The notes below the pieces were generated by a model. It searched no databases and was not told the origin of the DNA. It saw only the letters and a program-made list of their open reading frames with translations. Shown one piece after another: positions 22,133-34,223 of a stretch of DNA of 64,000 nt. The position numbers and the translations under genes are program-made. Location of the stretch: assembly GCF_018446385.1 (NCBI RefSeq), contig NC_055987.1, positions 3,842,205-3,906,204 of the forward strand, in the 5' to 3' direction. The stretch is from Zingiber officinale. Taxonomy: Eukaryota; Streptophyta; Magnoliopsida; Zingiberales; Zingiberaceae. How positions within the stretch are numbered: position 1 is the first letter of the stretch; every line of letters starts with the position of its first letter.

Positions 22133-25080
22133 TGTAAAATACTGAGCTAAATAATAATTAAATAATAAGGTTTAATAAGCTAATAGCCTTAACGAAATTT
22201 TTAGGAAATTTTAGAAATTTTCTGAGATTTAATTGGAGCTTGTAAGACATAGATTAAGGGGATAAATTATTGGATCAAGGTAAAGTCTGTTTAAATATTT
22301 TAATTTAAATGAGGAAATATTTAATTTTCTTAAATGTTTTCTTTTTCCTTTTCTATAAAAACCTGCCCGTGCCCTAACCTTAATCGGCGAAAACCTTCCC
22401 CTTCTTCATGCGACGCCGCCGACCCTCCTCCCTCTCGCACTCGCACGCGTAGGCGACGCTGTGCGCCGTGCCATCGCCACCTCCTCGTCGGCCAACAACA
22501 GCCTCCACCGCCGGCCTCTCTTCTCTCTCGGAGCCATGCCGATCTCCCTCTTGCGAGACCTCACAGACCACAACCGCCGATCCTCTTCCCTCCATGTTGT
22601 GCCCCAACGGATCCGGCAAGTATTCTTTCTCCTAGTAGCTTGGTTTTGGGACAGATTTGGATGTGTGAACCAAACTTGATGTAGTTCTCTTTCGGCAACA
22701 TAGTTTGAAATTCTGGGCAGATTTATAGATCGGAAATTTGTCTTCGATGTTGACTGGTTGTGGCAAACTGGTTTTGAATTCTAGATTAATTTGGAAGACT
22801 ATGAATTGAGTTTGATGTTGGTTCTCTTGTGGCCTGTTGGATTGAGATTTCACAGTAGACTTGAAGGTTGAGAATCGATTTCGAAGTCATCTTGTTTTCT
22901 TCAAGATAGTAGTAACTTTGTAACAGATTTGGTAGGATGTGTGTCATTTTCAATATTGTGAACACTCCTTCGTATTGGTTTGAAATTCTAGTACGGACTT
23001 GGAAGTAAGGGAATTGGTGTAGATTTAATAGTTGTTTTTTTGTTTTCTCTAGCTATGCATGATTAGACTGAAACATCATAAAAATGTAGTTAGGTAACCA
23101 TCTGATGATGTCTCATTTTCCGTAAAGGTTCAATTAATTATTGTGCATGTATGTTGGCAAGTATTACTTCTTCTTGTAGGTAAGGATTTGGGAGTCGTTT
23201 AAGGGGTTGGGAAGCCTCTTTCGGTGGTGACCAAAGGAAAGGATGGAAGGTTGGGATTTGATGGAGATGAGGGTTATTCTTCTTCTTGGTGATTTTCGGC
23301 CGCCTAGAACAGATTTAGGTGGGTTACAATATTTCTTTGTTTTATGGTGATTCGGAAATTCTAGCTTAGATTCAATGGGTTGTAATCGAATTCGATGTTG
23401 GTTCTATTTTGGGCAAGATAGTCTCAGATTTCTGGATGGATTTAGATGAATTGAGGTTTATAGTTGGATTGGGATTTTCCCCTAATTAAGTTGGGTTTGA
23501 GCTTGGCTAGTTGGTGCTTATGAAATTAGCTAAGTTGTACAATATATAATTTACAGGATGTCATTTCGGGATGAGCACTCCGACGCGGGGATTGTTTAGC
23601 TCGAGCTATATATTAAAGGCGAGTATTTCTTGCTTTGTCTCTTTAGTCCTTTTAACTTGGTGCATGAGCTATTTTTGGATAAGAACTGCCTTACCTTGAC
23701 TCCACTCTTACTTTCCTGTGCTTGATACTTCCACGCAATCTTTGAGAAATTCGTTCCATATCTATACAGTCTCTTGTTTTTGTCCATGATCAGTAGCAGA
23801 TAATAGATACCATGTTTGTATATTTTGACTGTTGCTTATTTATGTACGATGTTGAGCATGCTGGCTTCATGTAGCATACCTGTTTCTGCTTATATATATA
23901 TATGATGACTGTTGCATTGTTCACATCATGTCATTGCATGCATGCCGCATCCTCGGCCACTCGTGAGAGTGGTAGCTGGAGTTGATGTCGCTTGTCCTGT
24001 CTTGCCGCACTCGGCCACTTGTGTGAGTGGTAGCTGGAGTACGAGCAGCAGGGACCCCATCGCAGACGTAGCTAGTTAGCTACTATGCAACTGTCCCCTC
24101 GGCCACTTGTGTGAGTGGTAGCTGGAGTGGTGTACAGTCTGTCACTGACCCGGCCTCTCGACCATACAGGGGTCATGGTGCGGAGAGGTGGGCGGGAGTG
24201 ACCATCTGTGCATACGCTGTTGTTATTATATTTGCTATGATTGCTGCTGTTTATATATGCTCTTATTGCTTACTTACTACTGTTGTTCACATATGCTGAT
24301 ATGCTTGTGTTGAGATATATTCTCGTTTTCGATGTTTAGTCATTGGAAATTTGTATATACCTTGCTTATTACCTCTATAGTTATGAGCAGTACTGTAGCA
24401 GATTAGTACCAGTTCTGACCTACTATACTTAGCCTAGGATATGGTTCCAGGTATGAGCATTTATTTTGGGTTCTATTGTAGTATCTGCTATTCCTTTATG
24501 AGACTGTATACTCTTGGCTCACTTTCTAGTTAGATGTTATGTTCATGCACTATCTCTTTCCTTACCCGCTGAGTTCCAATACTCACCACCCCGTAAAAAT
24601 GGTTTTCTTTCGCCAGGTAACAGATAGATGAGTCATGGATGCTTGGAGAGTCTCGGCTGCCGGTCCCACGTCACACTCGAGGATAGTTTCTTTTGGGTCT
24701 TGTCACTGTTTGGATGTATATTAGTTTTGTGTATTTTGGTTTTGAACAAGTCGATGTGTTTTTAGAGTCTAGTCTGGTGGTTGCAGACATTTTTGCTAGT
24801 GTCGTTGTTAGTTTTACGTTCGTATTATTTTGTGTCTTCCGATGTGCATGTTTATAGTCGTGTGAGTTGTTGTTAACTGTGTGGTTGTTTTTATTTATTT
24901 ATGTCCAGCCAGGTTGGCTGTGTCTATTAATTGCATGGTTATGTTATTTCTATATTGTTATCTATTCCAGCCGCATGTGGCTGAGGTATATGGTGATGTA
25001 GTAATGCTTCAGATTGTCCGCCGTACAGGGGAGATGTTGTCGAAATTTCTTCGGACAGGGACTCCTTTGGGGGCGTGACA
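22133..25080 (+). mobile_element. solo LTR (2948 bp), probably Ty3-type
   Basis: TGTAAAATACTG...GGGGGCGTGACA, flanked by ATATA at 22128-22132 and 25081-25085. It has a TATA box (TCTATAAAA, 22352-22360) followed by a GC-rich transcribed-looking region, and interspersed repeats at 23952-24130. No interior region remains, so it is the product of LTR-LTR recombination. It sits inside CACTA copy 1. Confidence 0.88.
23952..24130 (+). repeat. three interspersed copies of a ~30-bp unit in the solo LTR
   Basis: CTCGGCCACTTGTGTGAGTG followed by GTAGCTGGAGT occurs three times with spacers of about 27 and 58 bp. Confidence 0.85.
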
Positions 25081-27207
25081 ATATAAATTTAAAAATGAGA
25101 CACTTGATAGATAACTAATTTAGCTATGAGTTTTATAAATTTGTAGATTAGAACTAAATTACCTGTAAAAAAAGTAGTAGAATATATGAAAATAAAATAT
25201 GGTAATTTTTATTATATTAAGATATCATTATCAAAACTCAAAGTTCTCATTGTCATTCTCATCCTCATCCTCATTGTCATCCTCCTCCTCCTCATCATCA
25301 TGATTCTCATGAATTTCACTTGTATCAACGTTTATCACTACGCCACTAAGATCTCGTAACGTTGGAATAATATATACCTCGGTCTAAAATGCATTAACAA
25401 CTTGTTGATATGTAATATCTTCCTAACGTTTTTCAATTTTTTTCGTGCTTTTGTTTTACAAACAACCCACTAATAAATTTTGTCATGTTTCAAACTAGGA
25501 TATAAAACATAAAATACTTGAATCGTTTGTTGTGCAAATACAAATGGTTAATATCTTTTATATAATCTCTTATGATTTATTTCAACCTAATTATATCATG
25601 GATGCACCTTCATCCCTCTGATAGGGTCAAACCAATGATACATGAATAGAATAACTCATATTTTTGAGCCAAGATATTCTACCTCTATAATTTCATCTAG
25701 CAAATCATAAAAATCATTACTTACACTTCTATCATTGGATGATTGAACACAACCCCCACTATTCATGTACCCATTTCATATTTTTGAATATAAAAATTAT
25801 ATCTATTTATGAAATATACTAGCTAAGTGTGTACTAATATTTTTGGACCTCATGACAGATGTATTAACAAATCATGTTTAAGGTGAGCTTGATTAGCATA
25901 AACTGAAAGTCAAATACACCAATTGTTAAAATTTTGTATATGTGTAAACCAAATTTATATTGTCTACTTGCATATGATTTAAATTATGGTGTAAATTCTT
26001 CTTCATATAAGCAATCAAACTCTTGTGTCAATAATTCATAATATAAGTTTTAAAAAATCCTACTATAAAAAATAATAAATTATAACATAAACAATTTATA
26101 ACATAAGAAATATATGATTATAGAAAATATATACTAACTCATAATATAATAATACTTTTGGATAATCTAGTAAAATATATGTTTGGACTACTTGCCAATC
26201 TTAAGCAGTTAAGTATCTCTATTTACAAGGTCAATTTGGTCGATCAAGATTGTTAAAAATTGAAAATGAATTCAAATTGGTATTAATAGGACCCTTATCA
26301 TTTCTTCCCACTCTTCATCTTTTGCTCAAAACGTGAGGCTTAACATAATATGATGCAAAAGTTGTTACTTTCTCCATAATGCATACATTAATGATAGAGG
26401 CTTCAACTCGTGCCTTATTTTTCACCTTTTTTTTCAAATAATATAGGAATCTTATGGTAATAAAACAAATTGTATGAGATATTAATATATAATAAAATTA
26501 ATAATTTTTATGCTTTTAGATTGTCAAAGTATAGAAGATGAAGATTTTACCTTTTAAATGGATACATCTATTGAAAATGGATAGGTTCTCCAACTTTGGT
26601 CTTGTATGGTAAGTGAACCAAAAGATGTTATATAGAATAAAAAAATGAGGGTGAAAATATCCTTTCCAAATTAAGCAAAATAATTGGAATGTCTCTATCT
26701 AACATCTCCATGTATGAATGTCTCAAAATTACTGAGCAAATATCATATAAGAAAAATACTTAACTCGATAATGACACCCTAAAGAAATTTTGGTAAGAGT
26801 TCCTTAAAAGCAATAGGAATGAGCTGTTGCATGAATATATGACAGTTATGATTTTTCAAACTAATCAATTTACATTTCTTCATATTGACACACCTTCCAA
26901 GATTAGAGACATAACCATTTAGAAATTTTAATAATTTTAACCATTTACAAACAACACGTCTCTAATCCTTGTTCAATGTATAAACTATTTTTATCTTTGG
27001 TGCCTACTACTTTCATTGACATCAAGAGTGAGTCTTGTATAAACGAGTCACATACCTTTTCTTACATTCAGATTGTCTTTGATTTTTTTGTTAATATCCA
27101 TCACTGTATTTAACAGATTATCAAAAGCATTCTTCTTAATATGCATTACATCAAGATTATAATAAATTAAATAACTAAACTAATACAGTAAATTCTAAAA
27201 TATACTC

Positions 27208-28357
27208 TGATACGGTGTATAAAGGTGGGGTCCAGTAGGGTCAGACAGTCAGAAGTCAAGGAGACATGACAGTCAAAAGTCAAGGGGATGTGACAGTCAA
27301 AAGTCAAGAGGGCGTGTCAGTCAGAAGTCAAGGGGGGTGTGACAATCAGGAGTCAAGGGGACGTAACAGTCAAAAGTCAAGAAGACATGACAGTTAAAAG
27401 TCAAGGGGAAGTGACAGTCAGAAGTCAAGGGGACGTGACAATCAGAAGTTAAGGGGACGTGACAGTCAGCAGTTAGGAAAAAGAGTTGGACCGCTTGACG
27501 TCATCAGCCGCATAATTCCCGATCGAGGGATTACAGATCAGGATTCCAGATCAGGGACATAAGGCATAGCTTGGAGTAAGGCCCGACCTTCCTCGATTTG
27601 TCTGGTTCCCTCAACCAGATCTGCATAGACAGGCCTGGTACTTTTAGTAAGATAGCCCCCGGCTGACCTTCCAGTACTCCAAGCGTGGAGGAGGGAACCC
27701 TAGTCTCAGCTTGTCTCCCTCATTAAGACTTGAGCCATGTGCCACATCCTAACAGCCATCCCAAGCTGCCCATAGCTAAATCCGGGCGGGACAAAAGGCA
27801 CTAGGCGACAACAATATCAGGGAATCGTAACCGCCTATCAGACAATATCTGGCATATGTCAAGAAATATTCTAATGGTCTGCTGTCATCTGCGAATGGAA
27901 CCTTCTTTCAGTCCATAGGAGGGTGTTATGCATCCTCCATCACCCGACAGGCCCTGACACCCGTCATTTTCTGACATCGGTCAATTCCCAGAGGTACGCA
28001 CGGTCATATAAAAAGGGAGGCCCTCTCCCTTGAGCAGGTACGCTTTCTCGTACATTCACACTTATCTTCTACAGTTCTTTTCCCTTCGTACACTATTCTT
28101 CTAGGGAAAAAGTACTTGACTTAAGCGTCGGAGGGCCTGCATCAGAGACTTTTTCCCTGGTTTATGATCTCTAACATTCCGTGTGCTTGTCTGAGTGTGC
28201 GCAAAGCCTAAGTACCACCGGGTAGGTCACCGCCGTCCTTCAGTTTCACATGGGGGTTTGTTTTCCGATGTACATACGCAAATGTCCCGAGTCACCTCTC
28301 CGTCAACCGACGACACCTTAACTGGCCTTCATCTGACTCAGATTCCAGACAGGATCA
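27208..28357 (+). mobile_element. solo LTR (1150 bp) with 24-bp tandem repeats
   Basis: TGATACGGTG...AGGATCA, flanked by TACTC at 27203-27207 and 28358-28362. TATA-like CATATAAAAAG is at 28005-28015. The first quarter is a tandem array (27244-27477). The TNP2 reading resumes on both sides, so the insertion split the transposase gene. Confidence 0.9.
27244..27477 (+). repeat. 24-bp tandem repeat, about 10 copies
   Basis: Units of the form GACAGTCAGAAGTCAAGGGG plus ACGT, with 0-4 substitutions each; one unit is 25 bp. Confidence 0.9.
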
Positions 28358-29383
28358 TACTCCGTTTAGTCAATTTATGTGTACTTCCATATTCGTAAGT
28401 TGTATCATGTGACTCTTTAATAATAAATGGAAAGTTAAACACGCTGAACCAAAACTGTTGACCTGTTAATCTCAATGACAGAGGTGTTCTTTTAATTTTA
28501 TTCTTAGTGAATTCATCTTTATTCTTTCTGAAATTATGATTTGATGGTAAAAATTGTCTATGATAATCAAAATAACTCGGTTTCTTCCTATTTTTCAATC
28601 TAATTGACTTTGATATCTCCAAATATATTGGATATCCTAAGATCCTAGTGGTACTCTAACTAGATAGTATACCATAACTCGGAAAGTTATTTATGATCCA
28701 AAGAAAAGTAACCTTCATTACAAACATTTGATTTGCGTGAACATCCTATGTAGGAAACCTTCATCCCATAATTATTTCAGTTCTGTAATCAGTGGTTTCA
28801 TATAAACATCTAGTAATTATTTTAGATTTTACAGATTAGGCACAACCAATATTAAAAATATATAGGGTATTTTCATATACATCTCAGGTGAAAGATTATA
28901 CAGAGTTAAGATAACTGACCAACAAGAATAATTTCTTCATAATTTGCCAAATGAGCAAATCCATTAATATAAAGACCTAATCTAATATTTCAAGTCTCCT
29001 TTACAAATTTCAGATATGTTTTATCAAAAATTTTCCATGCCTCTACATTTGATGGATGACATATTATCCCCTCTTCTATTTGATGATTTGCATGTCAAGT
29101 CATGTGTTCATCAGTTGCCTTTAATGAATAAAGACTTTGTAACCTAGGATTTAAAGGCAAATAAAATAACTGACTATATAATTTACGTTATTGTTGACCC
29201 CTTCTGGTGCTCTTGTACTTATCTTGATTGTAGAATTTACAAACATCTACATCTTTATCATCTCCCTAATATAGCATACAACGTAACCATCAATGCAAAC
29301 ATCAATTCTTTCCATTGAAAAACCTAATTATTTCATAAGTTTTTTCATACTATAAAAATCATTGGGCGGTATGTGATCATGCA

Positions 29384-29915
29384 TAGGGGTGTTCATTATC
29401 CGGGTCAATCCATTAAGCCGCCCAATCTAAATAGCAATTGGGTTATTTGGTTCGATTAAATGAAATTCGGATTGGTTGAATGAACTAACCCAAAATATTA
29501 ATTGAGCTAATGGTTTGATTTTGGATATAGCTTCCCATCCAAATAACCCACCCAAAAACCAAATAAGGAATTAATATATATTTTATAGTTTTTTTAGTAT
29601 AATCTTTGGAATATTTAGAATGTGCAGGTTTTTTTCATATATTGAATAAAACTATTTTATGAAATTTGGAGTTTATTTTTTTTAAATGTAAATTATTTGG
29701 AGTTTATTTATTTGAAGAACATTGAAAATTTAAAATGAAAAAAAAATTGGGTTAATTGGTACCTGAACTGAATAACCTGAATTAGTTTTGAGTAATTCAA
29801 TTTAGTTTATAGTTAATTTAGTTTGGTTCTTGGTTGGATTTAGAAAATTATAAAATCTGAATAACTCGAACCTAATAATCCAAATAACCCGAACCAATCC
29901 AAATGAATACCTCTA
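29384..29915. mobile_element. hAT-like MITE
   Basis: Imperfect terminal inverted repeats TAGGGGTGTTCATT and AATGAATACCTCTA, and an interior rich in AACCCGAA/TTCGGGTT-type words. It interrupts CACTA copy 1 at a point where copy 2 is continuous (45170-45190). The right flanking duplication is absent because an LTR abuts directly at 29918. Confidence 0.65.
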
Positions 29916-29917
29916 AT

Positions 29918-30720
29918 TGTTGGTACAATATTCCTTATGTCAAGGTTGACTTTGTTGACTAAACTTGAGAAGGCTCAAGCTTGAGTCTTGATATTTGTGT
30001 TTCGATGTTTGACAATACATTAACAATACATGGAGATTGCAGGTGCAATTGTTCATATGGGGAGATTGTTGGTGCAATTCTCCATTGGTCAAGGTTGGCC
30101 AGTTAGATGTGAAGAAGAGTCAAGTAGGTCAAGACTGACTGGATACTTGACTGGAAAGTCCTGGTGAGTGAAGCCAGACAGATAGAAAGTCCTGGTGAGT
30201 GAAGCCAAGCAGATGGAAAATTCTGATGAGTGAAACCAGGTGAAAGGTCTAGTGAGTGAAGCTAGGTAGAGAAGAAGTCCTGGTGAGTGAAGCCAGACAG
30301 TTGGAAAATCCTGGTGAGTGAAGCCAGGTGAAAGACCTAGTGAATGAAGCTAGGCAGTATGAAAACCCTAGTGAGTGAAGCTAGGTGAAAGTCCTAGTGA
30401 GTGAAGTTAGGCAGAAGAGAAGTCCTGATGAGTGAAGCCAGACACGTGAAAATCTAGGTGGGGCAAGGTTGATCAGACACCTGGTATAGAGAAGTCCAAG
30501 TAGGTCAAAGGTTTGACTGAATACTTGGCACAAGGAGAAAAGTCCAAGTGGGTCAAAGAGATGATCAGACACTTGGTGAGGAAGTCCTAGCAGGTCGAGG
30601 GGTGATCGGATGCTAGGCATGATATCCCAACAGGTCATGGTTGACCAGATGTTGATTTTAGGGGTTTGGGACTTGATTAGGGTAATTCAAGATGATTCAA
30701 TCGATCAACCGATAGATTGA
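29918..30720 (+). repeat. truncated Sirevirus-like LTR
   Basis: Starts TGTTGGTACAATATTCC and is homologous to the reverse complement of the LTR at 15630-17417. It contains strings of hairpin units, e.g. CAAGTA...TACTTG (30121-30149) and several CCTGG/CCTAG-GTGAGTGAAG units (30168-30430). It stops within a CGAT-palindrome stretch. Confidence 0.7.
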
Positions 30721-30724
30721 CCCA

Positions 30725-30870
30725 CATTTTGGTGAAAAAGGTGGCGGCGATTGCTCTCCTACGACGACGATCTCTAGCCAGTAGGCTCCCTCTCTCTTCC
30801 TTCACCCTTGTCTTCCCTCTCTGACAAGCAACTGGCCTTGGCTGGCCATGAGCAACCTTGGTTGGCTGCA
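30725..30870 (+). repeat. inverted partial copy of the 343-bp duplicated segment
   Basis: Roughly 80% similar to the reverse complement of 55570-55700. Shared words include GTAGGCTCCCTCTCTCT and GACAAGCAACTGGCCTTGG. Short and diverged. Confidence 0.5.
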
Positions 30871-30881
30871 GCTAGCCTTGG

Positions 30882-31595
30882 GTGGCCGCGTTTGGGCTTT
30901 ACTGGCCTCACCTAGGCTTTACCCTAGATACGATTTATTCGTATTTTTTCGGAGGGGAGCGTGTACCCACCGTCACTATGTTTAGGCCAGTTGGCCTTCG
31001 AGTTCATGATTATGCACTTTATAGGGTCTTAGTTTACTGCATATTACCACTATCCACTTGGGACATAGCGATGATGCGTCCATTCCATTCCTTTCTTTTG
31101 TACGCACTTTCCCATAGATTAGATATAGATATTAGTCTACATATATTTCAGACCATTATCTACGCAGCTGGATATGTCACCAGCGCTCGAGTTCATATGC
31201 CGTATTGTCATATTTTGACGGCATATTTCGCACACCTACATATTGACGTCACCCGAGGTAATGTTCGGGTCATGACTGAGTTCGACGTCATAGGACCTAG
31301 GAGCTTCTCATTAGCGGGTGTCCACATAGATGATGATGATGGCGTCATGTCTTGGCGGAGGGGGCCACAACACCAGCCAGACCCAGATGCCCAGGAGACG
31401 GCAGAGCATGATGAGTTTATGATTGTGCTATTCGGCGAGGACGCTCCGGCTCTGGTACCACCTCCACCTCCAGGCCGAGCACCTCATCCTGCACATCGCA
31501 CTCTAGGCGATCGAGTTACTGGACTCGAGCTATCCATGATGAGTCTTCGGCAGGATATTTCGGACCTTCTACGCGATCTATCCAGTTCTCGCTAG
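30882..31595 (+). CDS. env-like / plant transposon protein ORF of a Sirevirus-like element
   Basis: Open frame of 237 codons, GC-richer than its flanks. The first ~20 residues come from the upstream repeat, and the conserved part starts near VPTVTMFRP (about residue 29). It resembles the plant transposon-protein / env-like ORF found 3' of pol in some Ty1 Sireviruses: hydrophobic stretches around residues 45-105, then an acidic region (HIDDDDGVMSWRRG), a PPPPPGRAP linker, and a C-terminal coiled-coil-like part (LGDRVTGLELSMMSLRQDIS). It lies 1.5 kb upstream of a polypurine tract and LTR on the same strand, as expected for the third ORF. There are no stops within it. Assignment by resemblance only; function unknown. 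Confidence 0.5.
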   Translation: MAAFGLYWPHLGFTLDTIYSYFFGGERVPTVTMFRPVGLRVHDYALYRVLVYCILPLSTWDIAMMRPFHSFLLYALSHRLDIDISLHIFQTIIYAAGYVTSARVHMPYCHILTAYFAHLHIDVTRGNVRVMTEFDVIGPRSFSLAGVHIDDDDGVMSWRRGPQHQPDPDAQETAEHDEFMIVLFGEDAPALVPPPPPGRAPHPAHRTLGDRVTGLELSMMSLRQDISDLLRDLSSSR

Positions 31596-33144
31596 GATGC
31601 CCAGGCTCGTCACGCTGAGCTGATCGAGATGTTCCGTTCTTTTGGAGCCGGACCACCCAGATCACACCCCTCCTCATCTTGATAGACATCTTGACCACTA
31701 TGTACATTTCATCATGATCATTGTACCTTGACTTTGACTTTGAGTTATGATATTCTGGACTACATTTACTTAGGTGTATATTAATCTTGAAAATGATTTA
31801 GTCTATTGTGCCTAATAGATTAGGAATTTTAAAATTATTTTCAAAAATAAGCACTTTCAAATTCTAAGGTAAAATAGTGTTATGTTTTCAAAATTTCCTA
31901 TTTTTAGAATTTCAAAAAGGTTTAGCCTTAGACTAGAATAATTCCTTAGAAATCATGTTCCCCTAGGGCTAGTACTTGAGCATCTCACCAACACCCTAGG
32001 ATTCCCCTGTTTGTAATTGCCAAACATAAAAAGGGGTGAGATGCATAGGCAGATTGTCTGGACTTAAGATGTTTATATCAGTACATCAATATAAGTCTGG
32101 GCGTTAAATAACAAACAAATAGTAATCAAGTTAAGTCATTCGGTTTAGTCAAATACTAACTGATACTTAGACTTAACTTGACTAACCAAGTGAAAGCTGC
32201 TATCCTCTGAATAGTCAGTAAGTAGCTAACTGGTTAGACAGATTTTGTATATCAAGTTCAGGGGGAGAAATTAATTTTTTTAAAATTAAAAGTTTTCTTA
32301 AAAAAAACATTTTGAAACTAACATAGTTCATTTTTTTAATCTTAAAAGTTTTTTTTTATTTTAAAAATTAAACTTGAAAATTGGATCTACCTTAGTTAAA
32401 TTTTTTTGTCAAAATTTACGAACTAAGTTTTTGGAAATTGAAAATTAAAGATTACTTTTGACTTAGTGTTTGAAAATTGGAATTGAAAATGGAGTTCACT
32501 TAATATTGAAAATTTGATTTAAAAGCTAAAACTTTACAAAGTGAGTTTTTAAAAATTCTTTTAAAAATTAGATTTTTCAAAACCTGATTTTACATAGTTG
32601 GATTTTGAAAACTTTTTATAAATTAAGTTTTTCTTCAAATTAGTTTTCCTTAAAACTTGAATCTTTTCAACCTACAAAACTATTTTGAAAATATTTTGTA
32701 AAATTACCTTTATAAAACTTATGTTTTAAAGGTTTTGAAAATTTGGTTAACCTTTTTCTTTAATAAATATATAATAAAAAGTTATTAAATTATCTTTCTA
32801 ACTTAACCATTTTTTCAAATCTAGCTAAAACTTGTTAAAAAGTATTCCTTCAAAGCTATCTGTCTAACTTAACAATCTTTTTCACAACTTAGCTATTTTT
32901 AAAAAGGTTAAGAGATACTTTTCCCCTGAGTCGATCTGATTTATATTTACATTATTTTTGCAAAGATTTTATATTTTAGATCAATGTTTCTTTTTGATGA
33001 ATGTCAAAGGGGGAGGGTTAGGGTGGTTAAGTTAGCTAAAACAAATTGAAAATAAAAACTAACTTAAAAACCTGTTAATGCTTGTTTTTACTTGCATTTT
33101 ACACTAACTTAACCAAGTTGTCATTCCATTAAAAAGGGAGAGAT
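31596..33144 (+). other. 3' non-coding interior with polypurine tract (Sirevirus-like)
   Basis: Very AT-rich, with recurrent TTTTGAAAATT words and an internal AAAGGGGGAGGGTT near 33008. It ends in the polypurine tract AAAAAGGGAGAGAT (33131-33144) directly before the LTR. Confidence 0.7.
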
Positions 33145-34223
33145 TGTTGGTGTCGTTAACACTAACGGTCTAATCCAGGTTTTGATTAATGACAAAATAG
33201 GTTAAGTTAGTTTTGCTGTTGATCTAACACTCTGACCGAGTGTGCAGGAGAAGTCCAGACAGGTCGACAGGCTGATTGGATGTCTGGCACGAAGCCCAAC
33301 TAGGTCGACGGGCCGACCAGATAGCTGACACGAAGTCCAAACTGGTCGACGGACTGACCGGACGTTTGGCACGAAGTCCAGCTAGGTCGACGGGCTGACC
33401 GGATAGCTGGCACGAAGTCCAAACGGGTTGAAGGGCTGACCAGACGTCTGGCAGGTAAGTGGAGGTAAGTCACTAGAGGGGAGTGACTGTGAGGACGCGT
33501 TCCCGGGAAGGGAACTTAGGCACCGATCCGACTTAGAACCATCTCGGAACTCTAAGTCGAGATCTTGACTAGATTTCGGTCTCAGAGAGACGAAATCTAA
33601 TTATTATTTTTCTTATCTATAAAATTGTGGTAACAATCTGTGTTGCAGGGTATAATTATCTCGGACTAAAGTTTTTCTTGCAGGAAGGAGTTTGCTGGAA
33701 AACTTGGGTCCGGGCGCCCGGGAGGTACCCAGGCGCTCAGGAGATACCCGGGCGCCTGGAGGCAAATTCTATCATCTTCTCATCGCCGCCACGTGGAGTC
33801 TCCTGGTTGGGTCGGCTATGTCATGGTCGAGGCGCCCTGAGCCTCCTATATAAGGAGGGTCAAAGGCGGAGCTCCAACAACAACTCACGATCTGCTCTTC
33901 TGCACTCCTGCGACGCTGCGAAAGCTCTTCGACAAATTGCTAGTTTGTTTGTAATTGTTTTTTATTGTCGGTTCTTTCATTCTCTAATAATTCTTGTACT
34001 TGTTTTGTAATCTACATTTCAAATTATTAGTGATTGTCCATCGAAAGCACCCTTGTGTGCGAGCCTTGGAGTAGAAATCGACACAGGCTCTGAACCAAGT
34101 AAAAAATTACTCGTGTCATTTCTTTTTCGCTTTACTTATTCCGCTGCATATTCTTGATAATTTTTTTAATCGATATTCACCCCCGCCCCCTCCCCCCCTC
34201 TATCGAACGTCTACGATCCAACA
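33145..34223 (+). repeat. 3' LTR of a Sirevirus-like element
   Basis: TGTTGGTGTCG...GATCCAACA, 1079 bp. It contains hairpin units (CCAGACA...TGTCTGG at 33255-33287; CCAGCTA...TAGCTGG at 33378-33410), GGGCGCCC-type palindromes (33712-33760), TATA box TATATAA (33847-33853), and a C-rich CCCCGCCCCCTCCCCCCC tract near the end. The matching 5' LTR is not in the window next to this element. Confidence 0.78.

Larger units (their letters stand above)
20340..29383 (-). mobile_element. CACTA/En-Spm element, copy 1 (degenerate, nested insertions)
   Basis: On the minus strand it carries TNP2-like transposase remains (about 29350-25560) followed downstream by a Ptta/En-Spm second protein (about 22130-20480), the usual CACTA gene order. 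It is broken by solo LTRs at 22133-25080 and 27208-28357. The same sequence recurs, diverged, as copy 2 at 41131-45787. It is cut at 29383 by a hAT-like MITE, and its 5' terminus was not traced with certainty. The left limit is approximate. Confidence 0.75.
25086..29383 (-). pseudogene. TNP2-like CACTA transposase remnant, copy 1
   Basis: Recognisable minus-strand pieces, in order: RFLPSNHNFRKNKDEFT (within 28622-28430); NLDVMHIKKNAFDNLLNT (about 27165-27115); KKCKLISLKNHNCHIFMQQL (26883-26793); and a C-terminal DUF4216-like part (about 25990-25600). NLDVMHIEKN and LM/FMQQLLP are TNP2 hallmarks. The gene is interrupted by the solo LTR at 27208-28357 and by many frame breaks. TNP2 proteins are nuclear DDE-type transposases that cut CACTA ends. 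Not functional here. Confidence 0.82.

Noticed and set aside
22334..22684. 116-codon Pro/Arg/Ser-rich ORF
   Set aside because: It begins just after the TATA box of a solo LTR, so it is more likely LTR leader sequence than a gene.
27244..27477. CRISPR-like array
   Set aside because: Units are directly tandem with no spacers, and the context is a plant LTR.
29918..34223. One retrotransposon with LTRs 29918-30720 and 33145-34223
   Set aside because: The two LTRs belong to different families, and no shared 5-bp target duplication flanks them.
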